Assembly: GCF_000485595.1 (NCBI RefSeq)
Contig: NW_014578087.1
Coordinates: forward strand, 61,884-101,284
Direction: 5' to 3'
Source: Priapulus caudatus
Taxonomy: Eukaryota > Priapulida > Priapulimorpha > Priapulimorphida > Priapulidae
Length of the DNA stretch: 39,401 nt
Shown here: one piece after another, positions 10,119 to 21,929 of the stretch
How the letters are laid out: each line of letters begins with the position of its first letter
How positions within the stretch are numbered: the stretch's first letter is position 1
The notes under the pieces: generated by a model
Seen by the model: only the letters and a program-made list of their open reading frames with translations
Database searches by the model: none
What the model was told of the DNA's origin: nothing
Made by a program: the position numbers and the translations under genes

Positions 10119-13019
10119 ACTCATCCAATTTATTCAAGAAATAGCTCAAAAGATTCGTAGATATCTATACTAATATTATAGAAACAATTTATTGAGTTTG
10201 GTTATCTTTAAGGTGTAATAAAAGTAAAGTTGAAACCATGATTGACGCGGATAGAGGTGATTTTAATCAGAGCAGCAGATTGTGACTGCTAAGCCAACCT
10301 AGCCATTTTAGAGAACGATAAGATAGGCTCTCTTAAAGCAGTTAACTTTAGTAGGCTTGTTTGGCACTAGGTGGCGATAGCTTACAGTAGTATGGATATC
10401 ACCAGGAGTGGATAGATTAACCAGAGAGACGTGATACAAGATTGCGTGGCACAGCTTTGCTGTTGATCCTGAGCGCTGCGCGTGGATGAGACGCGCAGTT
10501 CCGCGGGATATGCGCACGCGAACGCGGGGATGTTCAAGTATGAAGCGCTGTCCGCAGTGGAGACGTGCGCCAAATTCGAGGCCCGGTGCAGCGTCTTCCA
10601 ACCCTCAGGCGGTCTATTGGCAGGTGGCGTCTGTAGTCCTTAGAAGCTAATAATGAAGACTTTTGTTCTAAAATATGACTACGGGTCGGCTAAATAAGAG
10701 CAAATAGGCAGACTCAGATCTTATAAATTTTCTTGACATAGTCAGCATAAAGAGGGCTTGGTTGGGGGTCATTTGCAGAGCTTCCAATTGAAATGGCCAC
10801 ATGTTTTGTTAGAGAACGCTACGACATAGGAGCGAAAATGTTAATTCCTCCTTACCATGACCCACCCCTCCCTGATCATACGCATAGCGCACAACAAGAT
10901 CAACAATTAGAGATACATTGTGGTTAAGTCTTATGGCTTCTAGACGCACGTGCTTGACGTACAAACTGATGAAAGCAGCAGGACTGGAACATCAATATAT
11001 AGACTTGAATTTTCAACACAAATTTTTCCAATTATAGAATATAACAATAATAATAATAGCAACACAACGGAACAAATAGCAGTAGAAGTAAGGCAGCAAC
11101 GATTGATTATGAACATGATAACATTTGAAGCATGTAACATTTCATTGATATCAGACCTCCCCCTTTCCGGATGGATAAACATAACTCATGACAGAATAAC
11201 GCGCGCTAGCTATAGTTGCGCAAGCAACTTGAGTCTCAGCAGTGTTCTGTATACACTCAGCATGTTTGAAGGCTAGACAGCAACTCGCGCGCCTTACACT
11301 GCCTAGTAGGATACTCATGTGCGTACGCGTACAGTTCTGACTCGTGTACAAAGATTTACACAACTCAATATGTCTTAAAAAGGATTAAGTTATGGGGCAG
11401 GCTCATTCACAAGACATCAGCACATTTTTCAAAAAGTAAGGAAGACATCTAGAATTCTAGATTCTAAATTTACTCTATACTATTCACTTTGTATCAACCG
11501 ATAGTGTGTTTCCTGATCCTAATCCTATCACTGCTTATCCTATCTCTAATTGAGTATGTAGAGAGCTAAAGACGGCTACCAGACGTGACCAGAAACGGAA
11601 TTGACAAAAAATAATTTTAAGACATCACTCGGCGGCTACTCCGTTTGCCGTTCGTGTTACGTGAATTTAGGCTTATGTGTACATGTGTTTGTGTGTTGAA
11701 GGTTCGGGCTGGCACCAGTCATGGATCATACATGACCTGTTGACAGCTTCGTGACAGGGGATTTTATTGTGATAAATTTTGCAGTACAATGTGGTAATGT
11801 ACATGATACAAATTGTACACATAGATAGTGCTTTAACGCCCTTTGCCACCAGTCCTAATAAATATATATGACCGCAGATGGCCGTGGAGCGTAGCAATGA
11901 CGGAAAATCGGTCCGCCTGACTGGGTGTAGGGAGAGTCCCGACAGGACGAGAGCGGAGGGAGGTCCAGCGGGGGACTACCAGGACCGAGGCTTCGGCTGC
12001 GTGCGGGCTGCCATTTAAATCTCCGCGCTCTTATAGAATAAAATAAAATTAGCAGAGCGTTTTGTGACTCGGATGCTGGTCTTGCTAAAGGCGATAAAGT
12101 TATAATATCGATTCTAATATTGAGATGTCGTAGTGTACGTCAGAGTAAGGTCATAATGTTTCTTAGCAATAATGGCAGCTACGCACTGCACACTGTTGTA
12201 TTATTATTGCAGTGTGGGCCAAAGCACCACTGTCGCAGCCAAATCAAGCATGCAGCATGCAGTCAGCAAGAGACTGGACCAACTGTTTTACCCGCGAGTC
12301 GGCCATGCCTCGTCGATCACCGATGAGCTCAGGGTCGCCCGTCTGATCTAAAAAATCGCGCGACCCGCACATTATCAGGTGATAGCGAGATACGAATACA
12401 TCGATTACTGTTAGCGTGGAGCAGGGGAGATGGACGACCAGCAGCGCGGCATCTCTCATTCTTCGTGGCCACTTCCAGGCCAGCAGGTTGGCCCGCTGGT
12501 TGTGAGGAGAGAGGTCTCACCCGCCCCCCTCCCCCTGGCGGTCACGCCGCCCACCCGGATCATGACAATACCATGCATAGCTCAGCACACAGCAAGGGGC
12601 ATAGTCCGTAACATATATGCGCCCAAGCGGACGTGCCGTGCAAGAGATCATTTGGGCGGCATATCCATACTGTAAGAACAGGGACAGAGAGTGATCTAGT
12701 CGTGGACGCGAGATAGACCTAAGAAATTCGCCACGCACTGTAACTAACGCGCCTGCTGAATCCGGAGTATAGTTCGGTTTCGACATATTTATTCCAACTC
12801 GCCTACCAGAAGAGAGCAATGGCCGATCGCTTGAGGCTGATTGTATTCATGCACTACTTTGGTCAACTAGAGTGTATTGCAATGATGAACACGCGCTAAA
12901 GAATTAGTTCTCTAGTGGAACTGGGATCGAACTTGCATATGATACAATTAATCGGAGGCCCGGGCGTCTGTGTGCGGATGATGTTCTACTCATGCGATGA
13001 ACAACTGCTTTTCGGCCAG
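10119..13019. other. Intergenic, no gene recognised
   Basis: Unique-looking mixed sequence, AT-rich to about 11.85 kb and more GC-rich from about 11.88 to 12.8 kb. Open frames are short and none shows a recognisable domain, splice-bounded exon or signal peptide. A GTTCGATCCC-like box occurs on the minus strand near 12930 but no cloverleaf forms around it. Confidence 0.55.
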
Positions 13020-14355
13020 TAGAGAGATCGCTCTGGGAGAGAGCTGCATTCATGGTCACGATGATGGAGCATTATTGCCAGCCGAACTAATCAGCGGGGC
13101 ATATGAGTTCGTTGCGGTCGCGTGTGTATTGTGCAGATAGGATGAACATCCATAGGCCTTCTCGGGAATGTAATGGGGAATGATGGCAAATGGGAGAGAA
13201 CAACGGACAAGCCGTATGTTGGGGGATGAAGGTACTCTAATAGAACGAACGGGCCGCACCATCTGTGGTCTGCTATGGCAGGAGATGAGTTCCTGATGAA
13301 AGCAGAGCCGGAGGCGCGTTTTGTTCGAGGCTATGTTGGGGATGATCGATGATTGGCCACGCGGCGCTGAATGTTGGGGGATGATCGTGAATTGAAAGGT
13401 ACACATGAGCAACCCATATTACTCAGCAGACATAGACAATGAGCGGCTATGGGTTGTAGTTGGGAGAGAGTGGAGTTACTCAGATGAAGTCAAACGAAAT
13501 CGATGCCGCTATGGTGGTTGGCGGGGATGATCATATGGATGGAACAACGGGCTGCCTAGTGGGTGGGGGAATGATCATGCCCGGAGATGAACACACGCCC
13601 GCCGGGGCTACTGTCTGGGATGAGTCACGTGATGAACAGACGGCCGCTATGTTGGGGATGATCATGATGAACAACGCCTATGTTGGGGATGATCATGATG
13701 AACGAGACGCCGCGCTATGGTTGGGGATCGATTATGTGAACACGCCCGCCGGGCTATGTTTGGGGGATGATCATGTTATCAACGGCTGCCTACTGTTGAG
13801 GGAGATCATGAATGAACAACGCTGCGCACTATGTTGGGATATCAATGATGACAACGGCCGCCTATGTTGGGGTGCGAGTGGATGACATGATGAACCAAAC
13901 GCCCGCCTAGTGTTGGGGATCGATCATGATGAAAGCCCGGGTGATGTGGGGATGATGGCATGATTGAAAAACGCTGGCTGAACTGTGGGGGACTGGAATG
14001 GATGATGAACAGCACGCCGCTAGTGCTTTGGGGATGATGCATGAATGAACCGAACGCCGGCTTATTTGGCGGATGATTATGATGACAGACGCCGCTATGT
14101 TTGGGGATGAGTCGATGATACATACGCCCGCTATTTGATGATCATGGAGGTGGGGGAGAGCGGGCCGCTATGTTGCGGGCATGATCAGCTGATGAACCGA
14201 ACGTGTTTGGGGATGATCATGATGAACAACGCCGCTATGTTGGGGATGATCATGATGAACAACGCCGCTATGTTGGGGATGATCATGATGAAAACACTGG
14301 CGTGGGTGTTGGGATGATCATGATGACAACGGCTGCTGTGTTCGGGGCATGATCA
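13020..14355. repeat. 33-bp minisatellite (GGGGATGATCATGATGAACA unit)
   Basis: Tandem array whose cleanest copies lie at about 14209-14290. The unit is GGGGATGATCATGATGAACA plus ACGCCGCTATGTT, 33 bp. It contains the palindrome ATGATCAT. Copies become more diverged and indel-ridden to the left, with only scattered GGGGATGAT and GCCGCTATG words near 13.0-13.4 kb. Because 33 is divisible by 3, a MLGMIMMNNA-type peptide repeat appears in one frame. There is no sign that it is translated. Confidence 0.9.
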
Positions 14356-14375
14356 TGAATGATAGTGCCCATGTG

Positions 14376-14830
14376 TGATCTCTCGTCGCTCGTCCTGCGT
14401 CACTCTCCTCTCCTCTCTCTTTCTCCGTCTCTATCTCTCTCGTCTCTCCCCTGCTCTCCCTCTCCTTTCTCCCGTCTGCTATCTCTCTCTCGTCTGGCTC
14501 TCTTGTGCGTCCTCGCGTTCGGCCGGTGTCTCTCATCTGGCTCTCTCTCGGTCTGCTCTGCTTTCTCCGTCTCTATCTCTCTCTCGTCTCCTCCGCATCT
14601 CTCCCGTCTTCCCTATCCCGTTCTCGTCTCGTGCCTTTCTTCGCGTCTCTATCTCTCTCTCTGCCTCCTTCGAGTCGCTCTCGAGTCCTCTCTGCTCTCT
14701 CTCTCATCGTCGTCTCTCTCTCTCTCTGCTCGATCCGTCTCTCCCCTCTCTCTCGCCGCTTCTCGTCCTCTCTCTCTCTCTCTCTCTCTTCGTCTCTCGT
14801 CTCCTCTCTCCTCTCTCAGTCTCGTCTCAC
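14376..14830. repeat. CT-rich microsatellite with CGTCTCT modules
   Basis: Pyrimidine-rich tract of CTCTCT with recurring TCTCCGTCTCTATCTCTCTC and TCTCTCGTCTGGCTCTC words, so it has weak higher-order structure. A CACACACAGCGG stretch and more CT-rich sequence follow up to the gap. Confidence 0.85.
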
Positions 14831-15030
14831 ACACACAGCGGCCCCCCGGCATACACAACGCACATTTGTCCGTATATAATCTGTCAGTCGCTGTCGTCTC
14901 GCGGTCACTGTCCTCCTTATATACACTCTCTCCTTCACCACTACAGACTCTCCATGATACTTTCTCGCCCCTCACCCCGCCCTACATACCTCCACCTCCC
15001 CCCCACTCCCTCTCTCTCCTCCTCTCACGC

Positions 15031-15055
15031 NNNNNNNNNNNNNNNNNNNNNNNNN
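15031..15055. other. Assembly gap (25 N)
   Basis: Run of 25 undetermined bases between CT-rich sequence and the start of the satellite region. Order and distance across it are not guaranteed. Confidence 0.99.
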
Positions 15056-15179
15056 ACAGTTGCATGTGCACGGTTAATTTGTACTGTCTTGTATGATGAC
15101 CGTATAGCTGTAGACAGCGTATGTTAAACAGGCATCGCAGGTGTAACATTAAGTGGGAGCTGAGTAACCTGTCGACTAG

Positions 15180-18100
15180 TGACTACTAGCGTAATACCGA
15201 ACGGACGCTGTAAAGCAGGACATCGTACACACCACAACCTGAGCTGAGTGTTACCCTCTCGCCAGACCATATATATAAAGCTACAAACCCCCCCGTGTAG
15301 TCAGACATCTGGTTACCTACAGCCACACACCCATCCACACCTATGTTAACTGCATGAACGTATATAGCTAAACCCCGTGTATCAGACACGCCCCTCTACG
15401 CTAGGCCTACCTCATGTAGTAGTGTTATCCCGATCATATACCTCAGCCTAAATACCCCCGTGCTATCCAGACACTCGTCACGTAGGCCCTATCATCGTCC
15501 AGTATGTCTCCCGGACCATCCACTTACCTACCACCACACCCCCCCCGTGTATCCTGACATCGCCCGCTAAGGCCACTACCTCTACCTTCGCTCCACGCCT
15601 CACCCTCCTCGCCTACCTCCGACCATATATAGCTACCCACACACCCCCCCCCCCCCCCCCCCCCCCTCCGTCGTTACTCAGACACCCATCTCCAGCACCG
15701 TCCCAGCCTCCCTCACCTCCATGTACCTCCCACTTTCCCCCTCCCCGCCCACCCACTCCCCCACCAACACCACCACACCCAGGCCCACTCACACCACTCG
15801 TACGTCCCACGGCCACCACCTCACCACACACGCTACCCCCCGCCCCCCCCCCGCACACTCCACTCACACCCCACACCCCTCACCCCCCCAAGACTCCCCT
15901 CACCAGACCTACCCGTCACCGTAAGCCCCCTACCCCCTGTACGTACCCCCCCCCCCCCCCCCACCCCCCATCACCCTCAACTCATCACCACACCCCCACC
16001 CATCCCACACACTCCGCCCTACCGCCCCTCCCACCCACCGTAGTGTGTTACTGACATATATAGCTAATCCCCCGCTGTATCAGACCACCCCCCCCCCTCC
16101 ACGCACCACCTACCCTCTCCCCCCCGCCCACTACTCACTCAGCCTCCACTCCACCCAGCCACCCCACCCCTGTATCAAAGCACACTCCGTCACTCAGCCC
16201 CTAGCTCATGTCAGTAGTTACACTGACACCCCCCACTCCACCTCAACCTAGCTAAACTCCCGTGTCAACTCACCGCACATCCGTACCTAGTCCTACTCAC
16301 TCGCTCAGCTCACTTTACCCCGAACATCATATCAGCTAAACCCCCGTGATCAGAATATCGTACGTAGGCCCCCTGACTCATCGTAGTCATCGTTCTCCCC
16401 GACCACTACTATAGCTAAAACCCGCCCGTGTATCAGACATCCGTACGTAGCCTCACTCCATCCGCGATAGAATCTCCTGCCACTGGAGGGAAGCGAAGGA
16501 AACTATACTAACGCATAAACCCGCCGGGTAATCCGAATCGTAACGTAGGCCCTACTCATCCGTAAGTACAAATCGTGTAACTCGAAACATCATATTCACC
16601 GCTAAAGCCGGGCGCCGGTCCACATCCGAGAAGCAGAATCGATCTACGCTAAGTTACGCGAAAAGGCAGGGCGGCCGGGGACCTCACTCATGTAGATATC
16701 GTTAACGATGCGGAGACGCACTACGCGCTACGAACCCACAACCCCCGCTGTATCACCAGACATCGTGAGCGTAAGGCGACTAACTCAGCTGTATTTACTG
16801 CCCGCGCTAGCCCTTCATACAATATACTGCATCTAAACCCTCTGTAATCGGTAATCCAAAAAAGATGTTAGAACATTTTTTGAAAAGACCTCCCCCTCGG
16901 ATTTGTTACTTTATCACACTCAGAACACATATCGCAAACTATATGCGAGCCGCACTCAACTCTCATGCTCTATTGTGGAGTCTGCTGACTGGGGCGGCAT
17001 ATCATGAACGAGCTAAATAACCCCGTGTCATACACCAGTCGTAGTAGTACCTACTCATGTAGTATGCTAACTAAGGCCGAACGATATACTTACCGCTAAC
17101 AGCACTCTCTTTCTCTGTTGTACTCTACAACCTATCGATATTTGTATAAGCCTAACCCACATTACGTCACTATAGTGGCAGTGGTGAGCTAAGAGCCGAC
17201 ACTCATAATAACTAGCTAACGCCAACCTTAGATTCATCAGAATTTCCAAGTTTTATTTACATCGTACGCGTACGGCCTACCTCATCGTAGTACCGTACTG
17301 ACATAATAAAATATAGCATAACCCCCGTGTAGCAGACATCACGAGTCTAGACTACCCCCATCCGCGCTACCGTGTGTCCTACGCTGCGACATATACCTAG
17401 TTAAACCCCGTATCACGATTTCATCGCTACGTCAGGGCCAAACTCCAGGTACAGTATGCTTACTCCACTAACACAGACTCATCACACACCAACCCCGTGT
17501 AAGTCAGACAATTACGTACGCCAGTTAGGCCTAGTGACAATGATAGTACTGTTATTCTTTCGGAGATAGGAACTATATAAGCTAAGTAACCAACATCCCG
17601 CATGGTGGTATCGAGGGACGGAGATCGTCGCCCACCGGCCCCTAGGCCTACTCATGGTAGTATGTTACCGACATATCGCATTATATTCTAAACCCACCTC
17701 GCGACGGTGTATATATGACCAAGCAACCACACGTCGCGTCCACCGATGGAGACGTCCTGATCTTAACCTGCACTGTTGTAAACTGTTTCCTACACCCCGC
17801 CCCCACAATCACGACATATATACGACATGACCGACCCGCCGCACAACACACCGCGAACGGGCCTTCACCCCCGGCCTCCCACGGCCCCCCACGCGGCCCG
17901 GCGGCGACCCCGGAGCAGGTGGCCCCCGCCCCGACACCGGGCCAGAGGGACCCCCCACGACGGACCCCCCCAAACCCGCGGCGGGGTGTATTCCCCATCT
18001 AGGAAGCCACACTCCACCCCCGTAGAGACGGCACCTGAGCTGCTCAGACCCACACAGGCGGACCGCGACGGACGAAGCCAGTGTGGGTAAACCGGGGCGG

Positions 18101-18545
18101 ACCTAATACTACATGTATATGCGGTTACTGCATAGGCAAAAGGGGCCCGAAAACCCGCATACACTAGCTAACCCACCCCCCCCTCCCAGTGTATGTCGAC
18201 AGAGAAGTCATTCACGGTAGCGATAAAGATCCAACCTCAACATGTAGTGAGGTGTTAGTTAGTGCCTCGAGAACAGCCTAAATACAAGATGATCAGCTAA
18301 AAGGGGTCGGATGAGATCCTTAAGCCTCCGCCCGGTATCAGACATCCCAGCGTGATGACGTAGCCAGCTACATGTATGAAAGGAAGGTATCTTACTAAAG
18401 GTTGACATATTATTAGCTAAAGTAGCGCGAGTGCCTTGGCCCGATGTACTCGAGACCACGTTCGCGAGCCGCGCACGTATAGGGCGGACGCCTACCTCGG
18501 CTCATATGTAGTATGTTACGACTCAGAATAAGGCGTATAACGCCG
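15180..18545 (+). repeat. ~66-bp satellite, orientation A (degenerate)
   Basis: Recurring order on the plus strand: AAACCCCCGTGTATCAGACA, TCGTACGTAGGCCTACTCAT, GTAGTATGTTACTGACATAT, ATAGCT. Recognisable copies occur near 15270-15310, 15370-15440, 16430-16460, 17280-17345, 17640-17700 and 18335-18540. Most copies carry insertions and deletions. A very C-rich block (about 15500-16200, with runs of C up to about 20) interrupts the array. Confidence 0.8.
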
Positions 18546-18549
18546 ACAG

Positions 18550-21250
18550 AGTGAAGACCCCATCGTGCGTCATCACGCCGGAGCGTCGCCGGCCGCAGAC
18601 CCGCGACACATCGTCACGTACGACACCCCCGCGGACACCCGACTGACCGGCCGACAGCTTCATACGCTAGAGCTATGTGTACTCTCCACCGGCCCGCCCG
18701 CCCGGCCACGACGCGGCGCGCCGCACCCACCGACATATACCGCTACGAAGCCCCCCCGCTTCCCGCCCACGCCGGGACCCATATGCCCGCCGCCCGAGGC
18801 CGCGCCGCGGCGCGCCGGACCACAGTGGGGCGACAGACGGGGGGCAGGGTGGGTCTTGCCTTTGGGCCGGTGCTGTGGAGACAACAACCGCAAGCCCCAC
18901 CCGCCCTGCGGAGCCCTATGTCTGTACCGCGCCGCATCACGCCTTCTCCGAGAACTAGCGCGACATCCGGCTCCCACCCCGTTGTCTTCGACCTACGTGA
19001 CAAGACCGGACCCCCAGGAGGACCGGCGAGCGCCGAGCGGGCGGGCGCCCGGGGCGCGGCGGAGCGCAGCGCAGGCCGCGCACGAGTCGGCGAGCCCCAG
19101 CACAGACCGCCCCCCCCGACGCACACAGCACCGCCAGCACTCCCCCCCGGCCCGCCTGAATCCGATCAACCGCGGCCGGCGCGCCCCCACGCATTCACGG
19201 CCCGACGAACCGGCCATCCAACCCTACACCCACCACCCCACCCTCAGGCCGCCCCGCAACCAGACATCCACAGCACGAAACTCGCCCCCCACCCACCCCC
19301 CAGCGTACCAGGGGCCACAAACCCCGCCCCCATACCGCACGCATCCGACGTCCCAAAACAGACACCACTCCACAGTTTATTGAACTCCGTATGCAAGACG
19401 ACCGCCCGAGAAGGAGACGCCACCCCCACCGCCCCCACCCCGGAAGACGGGCACGAATATTATCACACCCAGCCATATTGACAACAAACAGCCAAACAGA
19501 GCAAAGACACACACTCGAGCCAAAAGAAACACAGACTGTCCACCCCACACACTCAACCAAGAACGAACAACCCCACAAAACATACGCATGTGAAGAGAAG
19601 AGAGGGAGAGAGAGAGAGGAACACACACAACAGCAACAGGACACACCACACCGAAACACTACAAACACACTTCACTACAACCCAAAAAAAAAAAAAAACA
19701 CACCCCGAACGAAAGCGAAGAGCCCCGCCCAGCCCCATGAGTAGATCCCCCGCCCCAGCCAGCACCGCCACCCCCCACACACACCCCACCCGCCCCCCCC
19801 CCAGCCCCCAGAGACACACCACACACCCCCCACCACCCCACCACACACAGCACGCCCCACGAACGAGAACGACCCACCCGACCGCACGAGAGCAGAAGAG
19901 AGAGGAGACAGAGAAGAGTATATTATTCCAAGCCACACACAACACACAGAGGGGAAGATTGTATATTATTTTAACCCCACGATATCCGCACATATAATCC
20001 AACGACAAACACACAACACACAAACAATAGGTACAAACACAAACAGGCGTGAACAATCTTTGCAAACAACAGAAATGTGGACATGGGTGGGACACCGCCC
20101 CAACCACACACACACCCCCACCAACAAACAACACGCCCAACACTCTTGTGACACGCGGGGGATAACCCCAAGCACCACCACCCCAGCAAGGCAGCCCACA
20201 CACCACCCCACCCCCCACGCACAACCACCCCCCCGCCCACTGCAATGTAGGCATATCTTGTTTTCTTACTGGGTTACGGAGGAGTGCGGTGAGGTAACAC
20301 ACACAACGCCACAACACGATAAAACGCAGGGGACGCGGTGGGAGGTGGTGTGAGCGGTGTGGCGAACACACAACACCACACAACTCACACCACACCACAC
20401 GTACCCCCAATCCTACGCCGGCCGAAACCCTGCCTGAGAGCTCCACCCAACCCCAACCCACCGCACCAACCCCCATCCTCGCCGAGAGAGAGTGAGAGGG
20501 GGGTACTCGCCCACACACACCCACCGCGCAGCACCACCCCCCCCCACACCACAGCAGGCAGGCGCCGACGGCACACCGCGCGCAACGCCGCCCGGACGCC
20601 GCACCCGGCCGGCGCCGGGCGACGCCATCGTGGACACTTCCAGGCGCGACCCAAACATGAAGGAGCACGTTCCAGACCACCACCCCACGGACAGCACACT
20701 CCCCGCCGCCCCCCCCGGCCCCCTTTGACATCTCGACTCTGAAAAAATCTGCAGCCCTCTCCCATCAGTAGCGTATGATACAACTCTATCATGCTTCATC
20801 CGGTGGGCATTAGTATAACTCTTTTACACATTTCATTCGGCGCCCCAACCTCGCCCCTCGGCGCACGCAGTGTGTTAACCCGGCCCGGCCCCTCGTTACC
20901 GCTTACCACTTCGCGAGCAATCTGCGATCCTCTTATGGCCACGCAGTCCCGAGAAGTCTGAAACGCACCAGGCCGGCTGCCGATGAATGCCACGCCGATC
21001 CCCTAGCCAGTGCGGCGGGCCAGGTGCCAACTGTGACCACGTGACACGCGCACTTGTTACAGACTCTGTCCACATTGCTATCAACCTCACACCCGCGAGC
21101 CTTCCCACCTGGCACACTCACGACACCGGGGCGCCCCGCCCGCCCCCGCCCCCGCCGCACCGCCAGCGCGGCCGCGCACGCATCGGCCCGCCACCCGCGG
21201 CGACGCGCCCGCCACCCACCGCACACCCCCACACCGACGCGATAACTACG
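18550..21250. other. GC-rich then CA-rich block inside the satellite
   Basis: 18.55-19.5 kb is extremely GC-rich, 19.5-20.45 kb is CA/CCA-rich with a poly-A run at about 19685-19698, and 20.45-21.25 kb is GC-rich again. Long open frames exist on both strands, but they are Pro/Arg/His/Thr-rich on one and Gly/Cys/Val-rich on the other. That is the pattern of biased composition, not of proteins, and no domain was recognised. Satellite words are absent in most of it and resume at 21256. Confidence 0.6.
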
Positions 21251-21255
21251 CGCCC

Positions 21256-21600
21256 CGCCGCCCCGTGTATCAGACATCGCTACGTAGCCTACATCATCGA
21301 TAGTACTACGTTATCGACGTATAAGCTATAACCCCTCGATGTATGCAGATCATCGTACGTAGACCTACTCCTCGTAGTATGTTCAACGCGGGTACCACGC
21401 GTCGGGGAGCCCGAATATATACGCTAAACCCCGTGTATGTCAGAAATCGCTATCGTAAGGCCTACCTCAGTGTTAACGATTATGTTACTCGGACGCACAG
21501 CGCGCACACAGACCGTAAGTCAGGCTAGAACCCCCGGTATCAGACAATCGTTACGGTAGGCCTGAGCTCCATGTAGTAGTTACACTGAAGCAAGACACCG
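21256..21600 (+). repeat. ~66-bp satellite, orientation A (last copies)
   Basis: Copies beginning CCCCGTGTATCAGACATCG (21259) continue through ACCCCGTGTATGTCAGAAAT (21427) and CCCCCGGTATCAGACAATCG (21533). These are the final copies in this orientation before the array reverses. Confidence 0.82.
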
Positions 21601-21929
21601 CGACCAATACTAATGAGCCGCTACTAACACCGCGAGAGTTCTCTCACAACACCACAACCCGGCCAGCGGGAAGACGCGGCGGAGCACGAGGCCCCGCGAA
21701 AGCGACGAGACCGAAACACGGCACTATAACACCGGGGAGAAAGATCCCTCCCCAGATAGGCCTACACACGAGGGTACAGCAAGTGAAACCACGTCCGGCC
21801 ACACGCGCGCGGCCCCCACAGAGCAGTCGAAGTAAGGAATATTGCTCGACGTAACCAGCGTAGCAAAAGTGACCAGAGATCAGATGGCAGCGCACGATCA
21901 GAAGCAACCGCACCCTAGCAGACGGTGAG

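Noticed and set aside
10308-10601. Short minus-strand frames in the gene-free stretch
   Set aside because: No recognisable domain, splice sites or codon pattern. Below what random sequence can produce.
12880-12960. tRNA-like B box (AGTTCGATCCC on the minus strand)
   Set aside because: The surrounding bases do not form T, anticodon or acceptor stems, and no A box was found at the right distance.
13460-13885. MLGMIMMNNA repeat protein
   Set aside because: It arises from the 33-bp minisatellite. The frame is broken repeatedly by indels, and there is no upstream exon or promoter evidence.
18565-19481. Frames of about 270 residues, Pro/Arg/Thr-rich
   Set aside because: Extreme GC content suppresses stops on all frames. 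Overlapping frames of equal length occur on both strands.
19553-20731. Minus-strand frame of 392 residues, Gly/Cys/Val-rich
   Set aside because: Composition mirrors the CA/CCA-rich plus strand. It has no motif order resembling a protein family and lies inside a suspect block.
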